A stretch of DNA of 64,000 bases from positions 12,060,853 through 12,124,852 of the forward strand of contig CM042087.1 of assembly GCA_023512835.1 (NCBI GenBank). The letters run 5' to 3'. Shown here piece after piece: positions 11,350 to 22,348 of the stretch. Below the pieces are notes generated by a model, which did no database searches, was not told the origin of the DNA, and worked only from the letters and a program-made list of their open reading frames with translations. Both the position numbers and the translations under genes were made by a program. The stretch is from Taxillus chinensis. Taxonomy: Eukaryota; Streptophyta; Magnoliopsida; Santalales; Loranthaceae. How positions within the stretch are numbered: position 1 is the first letter of the stretch; every line of letters begins with the position of its first letter.

Positions 11350-12003
11350 CTACCCTTGAGCAACATCAATCAATGCACAACCCGTTCTGAGAAACGGTCT
11401 TCCAAGGAGTAGCTGAACTCCTCTATCTTCTTCCATCTCCAAAACTACAAAGTCCGCTGGAAATATGAAGGAACCCACTTTGACTAACACGTCTTCAATT
11501 ATCCCTTCAGGCCTTCCAGTAGACCGGTCAGCAAACTGCAATGATATGGAAGTGGGCTTCATGCCCTTAAGCCCAAGCTGCTTATACAAAGCGAAGGAGA
11601 TCAAATTGATGCTGGCCCCTAAATCACATAGGGCCTGCTGCTGCGGTGCATTGCCAATCACACAAGGGAGATTAAAGCTGCCCGGATCTTTATGCTTGAT
11701 GGGCAAACTCTGTTGAACAACACTGCTCACCTCGTTAGTGACTACCACCGTCTCATGATCCCCATATTTCCTCTTCTTCGTCACAAAATCTTTGATGTAT
11801 TTTCTGTACCTAGGCATCTGCTCCAAGATTTCCACAAATGGAATGTTAATTTCAAGCTTCTTAAACAAACTCAGAAAGCGCTCATACTCTTCCTCAACCC
11901 TCTGGTTCCTCAGCCTCTGAGGAAATGGCATAGTAGGCCTAAGCTCTTGCCTCTGTTCTTCAGCTATTTTGTCTTTACTCAGCTGCTGGTCCTTTTCTTG
12001 CAC
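11350..12003 (-). CDS. pol: Element A aspartic protease region
   Basis: This 217-residue frame carries the retropepsin motif as ALCDLGASINLIS (D-L-G in place of the more usual D-T/S-G) and, downstream, LLLGRPFLRTGCALIDV, the second flap/active-site region common in Athila-type proteases. It would mature the Gag-Pol polyprotein. A stop at 11347-11349 separates it from RT, and the frame should otherwise read on. The same segment is found in E (55019-55663) and, diverged, in D. Confidence 0.85.
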   Translation of the reverse strand: MQEKDQQLSKDKIAEEQRQELRPTMPFPQRLRNQRVEEEYERFLSLFKKLEINIPFVEILEQMPRYRKYIKDFVTKKRKYGDHETVVVTNEVSSVVQQSLPIKHKDPGSFNLPCVIGNAPQQQALCDLGASINLISFALYKQLGLKGMKPTSISLQFADRSTGRPEGIIEDVLVKVGSFIFPADFVVLEMEEDRGVQLLLGRPFLRTGCALIDVAQG

Positions 12004-12030
12004 TCTTTCTTCAGCTTTATCTGATTTTCC

Positions 12031-12739
12031 TTAGTCATCAGCTTCCAAGGGTCTGCTCTGTTCTTCTAGAATTGCCTTCTTCTTAGGCTCCTCAGCTTCT
12101 TTCAGTGCCTTCCCGCTTCTTAGAGTAATAGCCTTGCAACTCTCCTTGGGGTTCACCTCAGTGTCACTTGGAAAAGATTTAGCTGAGACTCCTTGATTTA
12201 CATTCTGAGCCAAACTCACAAGCAGCTTTTCTATATTCTTCATTGAAGATTCTATGGTGACTACCCTTTCCTCCAAATTATCCTCTCTTTTGGTTGGCTC
12301 ATCCACATTCGATATACCCTTCCTCTTTCTTGTTGAGGCCGAGGTCAGTTCTCTCGAATCCTGGAGGTGGGTGTAAATAATTGTCCATAGCATACGGATT
12401 CTGCTTCATCCATGGGGGCACATATTTGTACTGAAATGAGGTATCTCCCCCTCGGTTCTGATTTCTCTGAAATGGCTGAGACTGCTGCTGGTTCTGGTAG
12501 TACCCTTGTTGTTGTTGTTGAGGATAAAATTGCTGCTTCTGATACAAGCCTTTTCCTCCAACATAATTTTCTTCTTCAGCTCCATTCCAGCCCCGCTCCA
12601 TCGGTAAAGCTTGTTGTGATCCTTCAACTTTAAGAGCCAATACTTCCATGCCTTTCACTAAAGCTTGAATCTGTGCTTGCATATCATTGGAAGAATTATC
12701 AACCGAAGCTATCTTCTCCCTTGGCTTTGAAGTACGCAC
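12031..12739 (-). pseudogene. gag: Element A gag C-terminal region
   Basis: Two overlapping frames (12299-12739 and 12031-12393) together match the C-terminal gag of E. They contain a Gln-rich segment (YPQQQQQGYYQNQQQSQPFQ), a VPPWMKQNPYAMDNYLHPPPGFE motif region, a coiled LEERVVTIESSMKNIEKLL stretch, and the conserved CKAITLRSGKAL just before protease. No CCHC zinc knuckle is visible in this family. The frameshift near 12300-12390 and a stop near 12030 break the polyprotein. Confidence 0.75.
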
Positions 12740-12834
12740 ATTAGACCACTGCCCGATCGGCTAAAGACAGCCTCTCCAAGAGCTCTGCTGTGCATCAGGC
12801 TCTAGATTCATCAAGCATCCTCCAGCAATTGCAT

Positions 12835-13560
12835 TCACCTTGTCTTGTGAATGGGACCGAAGACTGTGTAGAAAGATTCAATTTGAATCCACCGGGGTCT
12901 TCCATGATCGGGGCATCTTCTCACTAAGTCTTTGAAACGCTCCCAAGCTTCATGAAGAGTCTCCATCTCATCTTGCCTGAATCTGCTAATCTCCCCTCTG
13001 AGCTGGATCACCTTGGAAGGAGGGAAGTACTTTGACATGAACTTGGTCTGCATCTCCTCCCAAGTGTTGATTGAACGTGGTGGATTGTTGAACCAGCCAA
13101 GAGCTCTTTCCCTTAAAGAGAAAGGGAAAAGCCTTAGCTTTATTGCCTCCTCCGACACATTATTGATCTTTATGGTGTCACACATTTGGTAGAACCTCAT
13201 CAAATGCTGGTGTGGATCATCCACGGCTGTTCCTCCAAACGCGTTGTTGCTCACCATGTTGATCAACGCTGGCTTCACTCGAAGCTATTTGCTTGGACTC
13301 TTGTCTGCCGAATCCCAGAATAATTGTCTGACATCATCGGCCTTGCATAATCTAAGAAGGTTCTGGGCATAAACCTATTACCCTCTTCTTCTGGATATTG
13401 GCCATTGTAATTGGCCCCTCCTTGCGGTGCACCACCATCAGGCCTTAAATCCGCCATCGGTTCACCTACCGAATGCTCTAAGCCTTGTAGTGCTTCTTCA
13501 GCCTCACGTCTTGCTTCCCTAGTCGCTCTCTACGCCGAGCTCGAACAACCTTTCAGGTTC
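12835..13560 (-). pseudogene. gag: Element A gag N-terminal/capsid region
   Basis: The capsid-type retrotransposon gag domain is clear in the frame 12835-13278: FGGTAVDDPHQHLMRFYQMC, IKLRLFPFSLRERALGWF, TKFMSKYFPPSKVIQLR and ETLHEAWERFKDLVRRCPDHG. The preceding frame, 13275-13457, carries MADLRPDGGAPQGGANYNG and MPRTFLDYARPMMSD and is joined by a frameshift near 13275. A further frameshift after the RCPDHG motif (near 12860) truncates it. Gag forms the virus-like particle of LTR retrotransposons. Upstream sequence to about 13560 may still be coding. Confidence 0.85.
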
Positions 13561-13780
13561 CCGAGTAAATTGTATATCCTCCTCTCTTTGCATGCACAAC
13601 TAGGAATCCTTGATGTATGTTCCTGTAAAACAACAAGAACACACCTAGCAGCTCCGAACAATGCAAAATAAACAAATAAAGAACACAAAATAACAGAAAA
13701 TAAAAGACAAAATAAAACACCAAGATTAGAATTCAAACAATTTCACTCAATGTTGATTTTAAAAACTAGTTAACCGTTGA

Positions 13781-13799
13781 ATCCCCGGCAACAGCGCCA
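13781..13799 (-). promoter_or_regulatory. Element A primer-binding site (tRNA-Asp type)
   Basis: On the minus strand TGGCGCTGTTGCCGGGGAT follows the 5' LTR end after an AAT spacer. With one mismatch it is complementary to the 3' end of plant tRNA-Asp (ending CCCCGGCAACGGCGCCA), the primer described for Athila elements. Confidence 0.9.
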
Positions 13800-13802
13800 A
13801 TT

Positions 13803-15301
13803 TGACAGACAGATTTTTAGCCTCTCTAAAAGAGCTAGCTAATGTCGTTAAATCTCTCTTCAAGATAATAAATTCCCTAAGTTTACACTAAAAGAATAGC
13901 AGCAAGCAAGGGGTCGAACCCACAGGGATTAGCCTAGTTCTCTAGTTCTCAAATCAAAACACCCAATTACTCTTGTTCTATAAAATGTCTTGGCAAAAAG
14001 TTTTCTTTTTAAACTAAAGATCTAATTTTTATTTGGTTTTGTGAATAAACAAAGAAAGTAAACTGATTATAAGATTAAGATTCAAGGATTATAAGCATCT
14101 AGGGTCACAATTTCACCTCCCTATGTTATCTCTACTGGTTCATGGTATTAGGGTTGTCTAATTGAAAACATGCTAAACATAAGCCAAGGACAACAAATGG
14201 TCGTTGAGGTCCTTTTAAGAGTTGTATGCCAGAATGGTCATCTAAACACACAAACATGCAAAGCCAATAAATCATACTTGCAAAAGGATAATGATCACAC
14301 CAATTACAAATAAGTTATGAATCTCAATCCGCCCCAGACTAGGGCTAAGAATACCAAGGTGTACATCCAAAGATAGAATTAAGAACAGATTCATAAAACA
14401 TGCAAAACTCAATCATCCAAACCCAATATTCATAAACACAGCAAAGCAACAAGGGGGCTACATTGCTCCCCTAGATTAAAAGAACTACTCACGCATGATT
14501 ACAAGCAAACACAAAGCATAAAAGCTCAACATCTTCTTCTTGATCACGCGCACAGCAAAGCTTCAAATCCAGGCTCCAAAATCCGCGACGGCTGCTGCGA
14601 CGGCTGCTCTCCTAGGTCAAGGAGCACCTCCAAGTCGTGGAGCCTCTCTCTCTCTCTCTAAAAACGTGTAGGGGGTTTAAGGGATGCATAGCAGAGGCGT
14701 GGAGGCTTGTATTTATAGAGTTTGGATGGGCTTTGAGGTGTGTACCCTAGCCCATTTATCAAAACGGCGTAGTTTTGATAAGTGACACTCGAAACATTAA
14801 AATCTCTATCTTCCATCCACAATTTGGACACGGGCCTTCAGAAACAAATGATCAGCATGGAAAAACGATAGGATCGGTCCAAAAATATCTCTGCACGTCA
14901 ATTTGCACGTGATATGGTGAATTCACGTGCACCTCCAAATCAGCTCAAACTTCTCCCCAAGCTTCCTTGCATACTGTAGAGGCCTGAGAGGCAAAAATAG
15001 ACTTGCACGTGAAATGGGTGAATTCACGTGCAGCTCCAAATGCTCTGAAATTTCTGTGATAGGTAGAGGACATCATTCTAAGAAACTTTTGTTCTTGCAC
15101 GCCAATTGTTTGAGGCCATCTACTATGTCAAAAGTGAGGTCCAAAATCTGCCAAAACAGCTTAAAAGCGCATGTATTTGCAAATAGCATCTTCCTAGGGG
15201 TTAGAGCAAATATATATGATATATGAAGCAATAAGGCTCTAATCATGCTCTTAAACATCCTAAATAAACACTAGAATAACGGCATAAAATGCACGTTATC
15301 A
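13803..15301 (-). repeat. Element A 5' LTR
   Basis: The LTR runs on the minus strand from TGATAACGTG (at 15301) to CTGTCTGTCA (at 13803). A TATAAATA box lies at 14710-14717 (minus strand), downstream in reading direction of the CACGTG palindromes at about 14900-15040. A (CT)n tract follows. It is about 99% identical by eye to 3083-4590. Confidence 0.94.
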
Positions 15302-16419
15302 GTTAAGTATACCTAATTTGAGGAGTAGTTCGGAAAGTCTTGCATCAGGTAGGGGCTTGGTGAGTATGTCTGCGAGTTAATCATCCGTAGCAACATGTTC
15401 AAGAGATATGTGCTTTTTGAGAACATGATTTCAATGTGCTTTGTCTTCAATGTGCTTTGTCTTTGTCTTTGGGCGCATAACAGGATTGTTGTTGATGACA
15501 ATCGCACTGGTGTTGTCACAGTATAGTGGAACAGATGTCATGTTGAACCCGTAGTCAGTAAGTTAACTTTGCATCTAGAGAAGCTATGCACAGCAACTCC
15601 CAGCAGCTATATATTCCGCCTCCGCAGTAGAGGTTGATTTGGAATTTTGCTTCTTGCTGAAGCTTGAAATCAATCTGTTTCCAAGGAACTAATAAATACC
15701 ACTAGTGCTCTTCCTATCGGTGCGACACCCAGCAAAATCAGCATCTGAGTATCAGGATAAAGAGAAGTTCGACTCCTTTGGATACCATAGTCCCAAATTC
15801 ACTATCCCTTTGAGATACCGCAATATCCGTTTTACATGAAGCATGTGTGACTCTTTGGGATTCGCCTGATATCTTGCACAAATGCAAGTTACAAACATAA
15901 TATCTGGGCGACTTGCTATAAGGTACAACAATGAACCTATCATCCCTTTGTAATTAGTCACATTTACTGATTCTCCGTTAAGATCAGGATCTAACTTGGC
16001 ACTGACTAGCATGAGAGTCTTCACGGGAGTTGAGTTTTGCATTCCGAACTTCTTGATTAAGTCCCATGTGTACTTAGCTTGGTTGATGAAGATTTGATCC
16101 TTCATTTGTTTAACTTCTATTCAAAGCAAGAACGATAATTCTCCAATTATGCTCATTTCAAACTTGCTAGTCATCAACTTCGCAAACTCTTCACAAAGCT
16201 TCGGATTTGAGGATCTGAAAATGATATCGTCCACATATATCTGTACGATCAGAGAATGACCCTTCTCTTTCCATAGGATTAATGTGGTGTCTATCTTCCC
16301 TTTTCTGAAGTTGTGTTCGAGCAAGAATTCCAACAGTGTGCTATACCAGGCTCTTCGAGCTTGCTTCAATCCATACAAAGCTTTCCGTAGTTTATATACC
16401 ATATGTTCAGCCTTGTGTT
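15302..16419 (-). pseudogene. pol: Copia-1 pol: RT C-terminal half and RNase H
   Basis: Minus-strand frames 16121-16402 and 15752-16105 encode KALYGLKQARRAWYSTLLEF, the Copia RT active site IVQIYVDDIIF (YVDD), then KYTWDLIKKFGM, YKGMIGSLLYLIASRPDI and LRYLKGIVNLGLWYPK. RNase H continues toward 15302 with SDADFAGCRTDRKSTSG-like, STAEAEYIAAG-like and KTKHIE motifs in broken frames. It is bounded on the left by element A and on the right by element B, and belongs with 19557-19851 and 32255-34695. Confidence 0.85.
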
Positions 16420-16819
16420 TGTCATCACTGGTTTTCGTCCGGGCCCTTTTGGGGTGAGCTCAAACTAAACCAATGGTGAGAAAATTTAGAGTCGCCACCA
16501 ACTGTTTTTGGGGTACAATTGGATACCCTCTACTTTGAGTAGTTTTAAGTGTGTGGTCTGCGTTATCAGATATGGGTTCGGGAGTTGGTTACATGTAGGG
16601 AAGGATTAGCACCCCTACAGCGCCCTTTCGGTATCTAATTTAGGAGGAGGAGGTTTTATTTTATTTATACTGCCATGACTGGGCTAAGTTAAAAAGTTTA
16701 TGATTTTTATTTGGCTAAGTTATTTATTAAAGTCATGGTTAAAATGGATTTATCCTAAATTTCTAAAGGGAATCCTAAAGGTTTTGGATTTTTGAAGTGG
16801 ATAATGAGATCCTAGGGAT

Positions 16820-17340
16820 TGGTTTGTTTTTTTGGTTTGAGTTAGAACATGCATTTTGTGTTTGTTTTTCTATATTTTTTTTGTTTTTTTTTGTTTTTTT
16901 TGGAAGACATTTGGAAAACATTTTATGAAAACATTTTCAAAACATGTTGTTGAAGAGATTTTTAAAAAACATTTTACAAAAAAACGTTTTTTTTGTTTGT
17001 TTTACTGTTTTGTTTTGTTTTTGTTTGTTTGTTTGTTTTTTTTTTTGGTTACAAAACATACATTTTTTTTGTTTTCTGTGTTTTGTAAAAAAAACATTTT
17101 GGTCCCTTTTTTGCTTTTGTTTTTGTTTTTGGAAACCTTTCTTTCTTTCCCCTTTTTTTTTTGTTTTGTGAACCCAAAATCTTAAAGCCAATTTAGGAAC
17201 ATATGCATGAAAATAAAAACGTGGAGTGTGTGATTATGGCATCCACAAAAGAAAAAGAAAATCACTCTTTTTTTTTCTCTTTTTTTTTTTCATGTTCTCC
17301 CTCTGCTCTCTCCTTTTTCTTTTTTGTTTTCCCTTTCTTT
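16820..17340. repeat. T-rich low-complexity tract in element B
   Basis: Long T runs alternate with GTTTG and TTTTC words over about 500 bases. The apparent Phe- or Lys-rich reading frames here are compositional artefacts. Confidence 0.8.
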
Positions 17341-18559
17341 TTACTATACTTTACATATTACAACATACACATAGGAAGAAATACAAGAAAATACAATGAA
17401 AAAGGCTGAAAAGCAATTACATCAAATATAGATAAGCTAAAAAACGAAAATTAGAAAAATGCTAAAAAAAAATTACACCAAATATTGATACAAATAAACT
17501 GAAAAAAGTATTGAAAAGATAAGGGCTGAACCGACTTTGAAGCTTTGCAATGCCAATCTTCTGCTTGAGCTCCCGCCGGCGCTGATAATCACTTGCTTAG
17601 AACCAATAAGATCGACGGCGAGGTTTGTGAGGGGGATTTCTTGGTATTTGAAGAGTGGAGTGGTGTATTTTCTGGGTTTGAGTTTTTTGATGACTGGAAA
17701 TAAGGAGAGTAGGCGTGAGAAATAGGGGATTGGAAAGGGATTGGTGTCTGTTATGTTTTTCGCTTGCTGAACACGCAGAAAAAAGGCTGAAGTTGGGACT
17801 GTTTTTGTGTTTTTTTTCTTGCTGAGAAAAAAAAGGAGCTGGGGTGAGATAGGAGAGAAAGAGGATGAAGGAGTAATGTTGATTGCAGAAGACTGGGCGT
17901 TTAATCTGAAAGGATGGCAGTCAGGGAGGCGTGGAAGAGTGATCTTTTTTCTGGTTTTTGAGTTTCTCTCTTTTTTTTTTTACTCTCTGTTTTTTCCTTT
18001 TCTCTCTCTATTTTTTTTTGCTCTCTCTGGTTTGCAGGTTTCTTTTCCCACGATGATGGCTCTCTCTGTGTGTTTTTTTTCACGATGATGGCTCTCTCTT
18101 TTTTTTGATGGCTCTCTTCAATGAAAACCCCTCTCTTTTTTTCTTTCTTTTGCTGTTTTTCTGCACTGGAATGATGGAGGGTTCCCTCTTCCTCTCTCTG
18201 TGTTTTTGATGGCTCTCTTCAACGAAAACCCACACCCTTCTGCGCAGGGAATGGACGACTGCATCTTAAGGGCTGCAGAAAATTTTTTGGCTGGATTATC
18301 ATTAATTGCTGCATTTAATGCTCTATTATGAAGGCAGCGTTTTTAATTGCAGATTTTGTATTTTGTCTGGTGGACAGCTTGTGCAGGAAACAGGGGAGCT
18401 CGTGATTGCCTTTTTGAATTTGTATTTTAGCAGCACATGTGATTGACAGGTTGGTGAGAAATGATTCTTTGTTAGGTGGCCAGCGCATAAAACAAGCCCC
18501 GTGAATAAACAGTGAGAAAAATAAGCCAGCGAGAAAAATCAGCGAAGGCAAAAAAGGGT

Positions 18560-19060
18560 CGGAGGTTCGAAGTGTCGGCAGGTCAAAGTGTCGACAGCGA
18601 GGCTTCGAGGGTCGAAGGGTCGGAGGTGGAAGGCGTACGGGTGCCGCGGGTCGAAATGTCGGCAGCGAGGCTTCGAGGAACAACGGTCAAAGGGCCAAAT
18701 GGTCGGAGTGTCGGCAGCGGGGCTTCGAGGGTCGAAGGGTCGAAGGTGGAAGGCGTACGGGGGTCGAAGGGTCGAAGGTCAGAACTCAGCAGGTCAACGG
18801 GGCTTCGAGGCTTCGGGGCTTCGACCTTCGGGACTTCGGGGCTTCGAGCTTCGGGGCTTCGAGGCTTCGAGGCTTCGAGGCTTCGAGCTTCGGGGCTTCG
18901 AGGCTTCGGGGCTTCAAGGCTTCAGGGCTTCGAGGCTTCGAGCTTCGGGGCTTCGAGCTTCGGGGCTTCGAGGCTTCGAGCTTCGGGTCTTCGGGGCTTC
19001 GAGGCTTCGAGCTTCGGGGTCAATGGGTCGAAGTGTCGGCAGGTCAACGGTCAACGGTCA
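18560..19060. repeat. GCTTCGAGG / GGTCGAAGG minisatellite in element B
   Basis: This is a dense array of 8-10 base words. The first half is dominated by GGTCGAAGG(G/T) and the second by GGCTTCGAGG and GGCTTCGGGG. The two words are partly reverse-complementary (TCGAAG / CTTCGA), so the two halves could pair. The arrays keep frames open for about 200 codons, but the predicted repeats are not a recognisable protein. Confidence 0.85.
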
Positions 19061-19556
19061 ACCCCCGTTTTTTTTAAATTACCTTTTTACCCCCACCAAA
19101 AATGCAAAAATGGATAACCTTCCAGGGATTGTTCGGGGAGATCCATATTCGCCTACATAGGCATTTTGAAGAGTTTCACATGATCACTTTTGCGGGCAGT
19201 TTGACCAGGGGCATTGACCGTCTTTTGGCAAGTTTGACTTTTTCCAACGAAAGTTGTTTTGGCCATAACTTCTTCATTTTAAGTCCGATTTGAGCTCGGT
19301 CGAGTGCGTTGGTCTCCAATTTTCATCCTCCATCACCTGTTGTTGGTCTTGGGGCGCTTCAAGGACTTGTAGCAAAAGTCATTAATTTTGAACTCCCCCA
19401 TCCGTGTCAATTATATCCATCTCGCGCAGATTGGGGTAGACCATTCCTTGGAAGTATGGGATCATTGTGGACCTATTCAATAAGGTATATGGCATGGGCA
19501 GAAAGGTATATCAAATGGGGTTAGTATGTCCAACCCGGACAAAATAGGGTCCTACA

Positions 19557-19851
19557 GTGTTCAATGAATCCCGGAGTTTGTTCAACATCAACCTCCACTT
19601 GAAGATCTACATTCAGAAAAGCGCTCTTGATGTCCATTTGATATACTGTGATGTTTTCATAGGATGCATACGCTAGGAACATTCGGATCGCTTCAAGTTT
19701 AGCTACTGGAGCAAAGGTTTCGTCGTAATCAATGCCTTCTGCTTGAAGATATCCTTTGGCTACCAGTCGGGCTTTGTTCCGGATTACTATTCCATCAGCA
19801 TCAAGTTTGTTCTGGAACACCTATTTAACTCCAATGACTTGTTGCGACTTA
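19557..19851 (-). pseudogene. pol: Copia-1 pol: RT N-terminal segment
   Basis: A minus-strand frame encodes QNKLDADGIVIRNKARLVAK, EGIDYDETFAPVAKLEAIR and VYQMDIKSAFLNVDLQ, the fingers region of Copia RT. The catalytic Asp of motif A lies in YQMDIKSAF. It is cut off by element B on the left and element C on the right. The flanking TSDs allow its place between the fragments at 15302-16419 and 32255-33035 to be recognised. Confidence 0.85.
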
Positions 19852-19939
19852 TGTAAAGACTCGTATTCGGGTAGTTTTGAGAGATAGTCATTCTATGGGA
19901 ATGTAACTATCTGGATGGTAGTGTAGTCGTCGATGTGAG

Positions 19940-20172
19940 CATTTTGACTGTAGTTGGGCCCGATTCCGAGTCGGGGCCCCATTTGACCCGATTGTTGACT
20001 TTTCAGGGTTTATTGGTTGACTTTGCGTTTGAGCGGTCATTTGGGTGTAATAATATCTGTTTAGTGTTGTGCTCGTCATTTCAAGCGTTTTGACTGTAGT
20101 TTGACTCAATTTGGAGTTCGGGGCCTTGGAGGTCAATTATTGACTGGGTCAATGGTTGACTAGGTCAGTTGA
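19940..20172 (+). promoter_or_regulatory. W-box (TTGAC) cluster upstream of the TATA box, element C 5' LTR
   Basis: There are nine TTGAC words, all in the same orientation, within about 230 bases. Most are TTGACT or TTGACC, ending about 10-15 bases before TATAAATT. TTGAC(C/T) is the WRKY transcription-factor core site (established knowledge). The same cluster is kept in the 3' LTR at about 27428-27660. Confidence 0.7.
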
Positions 20173-20794
20173 CTGGCAGAAATATAAATTACAGAAAAAA
20201 AAGAGGAAGCTTTCACTTTACATTCACGTTTGTGCGTTGAGAGAGAGAGAGCTTGAGAGAGAGCTTGGAGGCTTTGGCGATTTGGGGCGATTTGTGTTCG
20301 TGGAGCTCAAAGATTCACTTCAAGTAGGTGTCCTTGAACTTCTTATCTTGATTCTATGCTTGGTATGCATGAATTTATCATGATTTATGAAATTGAGCAT
20401 GAATCCTAGAATTTGGGGAAAACCAATTTTGGGTTAGATCTAATGGTTTAGCATAAGATTTGTGGTTAAGAACTATTTTATATCATTGTCGATATATATT
20501 TTTGTGATTTTGGGGTTAATTAATTGTGTTTTTCATGAGGGTTGATAAGTCAACCATGGGAATTTGGGTTTAGACCTCAATTTCTAGAAATCTGGAATTT
20601 AATGCATGTTTCTGTTGTTTCCGTGCGATTTAGAGGCATTCTGGACGCATTTAAAGGTAAATATCACACTCTGTTGCGTAGAATGCGTGTTTGTGCGTGT
20701 CTGGGGGTTGCTGGGTTGATTCCAGACGAAGAACAGGCAAAACGACAATGAACAGTACCCTGGGCGCGTTACTGGGTCGAACTAACGAAAATTC

Positions 20795-21065
20795 GAAGTT
20801 CTGGGTCGTAGGGTCGTAGTTCGTAGACCCGTAGTTCGTATGTTCGTAGTTCGTAGTTCGAAGGTTTGAAGTTTCGTAGTTCGTAGATTCATAGACCCGT
20901 AGTCCGAAGGTCGAAGTTCGTAGCCTCGTAGGTCGAAGATCGAAGACCCGCTTCGAGTCTTTGAGGCGCGCTATGCAGCTACAAGTCACAGCTCCCGCTA
21001 CGAGTCTCCGAGGCACGCTGCAGTTCCGCGCTACGAGTCGCAGTCCTAAAGCTACGAGGCAGTGC
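20795..21065. repeat. GTCGTAG / TTCGTAG minisatellite in element C 5' LTR
   Basis: This is a short tandem-like array of TTCGTAG, GTCGTAG, GTCGAAG and CTACGAG words over about 270 bases. The 3' LTR has the same array at about 28290-28545. It lies downstream of the TATA box, so it would be transcribed as part of R/U5. Confidence 0.8.
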
Positions 21066-21876
21066 AACAGCACTGGACTGGACCTATTTACACCGTAACC
21101 TATACCCATCTACACATTTAAGTATTTTACGTAAGTTACTATGTAAGTAACAAAATACCCCCCATTTGGATTCTAAGAAAAATACTAGAAAAATTAATTC
21201 CCACTCTTTTAAAATGTGAAAATTGCGCTGTGGACAGGCTAAGGCTTGAGTTGAGCCGTTGAGCTCGTGGAGCTAGGGCTGAGTGCCCTGAGCTGGGATC
21301 CCATGGAGGATCGTGGACAAGTTGTCCTGTGTGAACAGGCTGTCCTAATGTCTGTTTGCAGGCTGAGTCCTGATGATTGTGCACACTACACGGTGCACGA
21401 GTACACTGAGCATATAGTATAGACTTATATGTGTTGCATGATGTGGAGTTTGGGGTCACCTACTGAGCTTGTCGCTCACCCCTACTTGTTGTTTACCCCT
21501 TTTCAGGTGTGACCCGAGACTAGTGGAGGACTTTCTTCTAGGAGGACGTGCCCACTACTCTGATGTATGATACAGTACTGTATTCTGTATTTTATTATGT
21601 GTTGTATCCCGGACATGGGTCCGTGAACAAATGTATTTGTATACTGTTTGTGATGTGATGTCTGTATGACTGTTTGACTTATTATATGCATGATGATATA
21701 TGGGAAAATACAGGATTACCATTGATGTATGACTGTAGAGGGTTGCATATTTGAGACAGCACCCGCGGTGTAGTCTCCATTGGTGCTACTCACCAACCCC
21801 TTGACCTATCGGGTGCAGGCAAGGGGAAGTCATGTACCCGGTTCCGGGTTCCCTGGAATTCGGGGGCGTGACAAGT

Positions 21877-21888
21877 TGGTATCAGAGC
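21877..21888 (+). promoter_or_regulatory. Element C primer-binding site (initiator tRNA-Met)
   Basis: TGGTATCAGAGC follows the 5' LTR after a 3-base spacer. It is complementary to the 3' end of plant initiator tRNA-Met, the usual primer of chromoviruses and Copia elements. Confidence 0.92.
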
Positions 21889-22348
21889 ATGGTCTAGCGG
21901 ACCTAGGTTAGTGAGGGGTGGTTAATTGATTCCATATGACTTGGAAAACTGTAAGGAGGGCGCCTAATCAACGCAGTCCTTACAGGTATTCTAGGTTATG
22001 TTAGTGTCAATTAGATCATCCTAGGAGCATACATAGGGTGCATTGCTAGTGGTATGATTGTGTGCATATAGGGCACTAGATTGTCTTTGTGTGTGATGTG
22101 CTCGTATGTGGTGCCAAGATGGCACGTGGCCGTGAGAGCTAGGATTTGATTGTGGTGTACCCTGAGGGGTGACACGATGCTATATGCATGGTTGTGGACC
22201 TACGGGTCGTGTGGTGTGTGATGGGGGACACGATGCTATATGCATGGTATGGACCTACGGGTCGTCTGGTGAGAACCTACAAGTCAGTTGTGCCTTTGAT
22301 GGCTGTTTGTGTTATTGATCGTTTGTTGTTTGTTGTTGTGGCTAGTGT
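21889..22348 (+). other. Element C 5' leader
   Basis: This is non-coding sequence between the primer site and the gag ATG. It contains two near-identical short repeats around GACACGATGCTATATGCATGG (about 22163-22190 and 22224-22250), each followed by GGACCTACGGGTCGT. They could take part in packaging or dimer structure, but nothing proves it. Confidence 0.55.

Larger units (their letters stand above)
3083..15301 (-). mobile_element. Element A: Athila-type Ty3/Gypsy retrotransposon
   Basis: The element has two LTRs of about 1.5 kb, a tRNA-Asp-type primer site beside the right LTR, gag, protease, RT and integrase domains, a spacer, an extra 3' ORF with a Ulp1-like domain, and a 1.5-kb 3' UTR. 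It is inserted in Copia-1 with a near-perfect 5-bp duplication (GTCAA / GTTAA). The LTRs differ by about 15 changes and one 9-bp indel by eye, so it is a recent insertion. It carries at least two internal deletions compared with element E: one before RT, and one removing RNase H and the integrase N-terminus. It is therefore not autonomous. Confidence 0.93.
16420..19556 (+). mobile_element. Element B: probable solo LTR (3.1 kb) inserted in Copia-1
   Basis: The sequence starts TGTCATCACTGG, ends GGGTCCTACA and is flanked by perfect 5-bp duplications GTGTT (16415-16419 and 19557-19561). It interrupts the Copia RT frame between GFIEH and the MVYKLRKALYGLKQ motif. No internal coding region, second LTR or primer site is visible. 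A long solo LTR is therefore the simplest reading, and a non-autonomous element is the alternative. The GTCGCCACC word near the 5' end and the GGACAAAATAGGGTCCTACA-type end recall Tat/Ogre-like LTRs, but that assignment is weak. Orientation is not proven. Confidence 0.8.
19852..21873 (+). repeat. Element C 5' LTR
   Basis: It starts TGTAAAGACTCG and ends GGGGGCGTGACA. U3 carries a cluster of TTGAC words (19940-20172) just upstream of TATAAATT at 20183-20190. Compared with the 3' LTR it lacks about 0.4 kb between two ATTG words near 21225. The remainder matches with a few percent difference by eye. Confidence 0.92.

Noticed and set aside
16856..17190. Phe-rich and Lys-rich small ORFs on both strands
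   Set aside because: These are compositional artefacts of T-rich low-complexity DNA in element B.
18512..19160. Two overlapping 190-200 residue Gly/Arg/Ser-rich reading frames
   Set aside because: They are produced by the GGTCGAAGG/GGCTTCGAGG minisatellite, which lacks stops in several frames. There is no domain and no start context.
22160..22260. Possible leader ORF starting MVVDLRVVWCVMGD
   Set aside because: The frame passes through the element C leader into gag. The gag start at 22349 (MAPPRR) fits the family and follows a non-coding leader.
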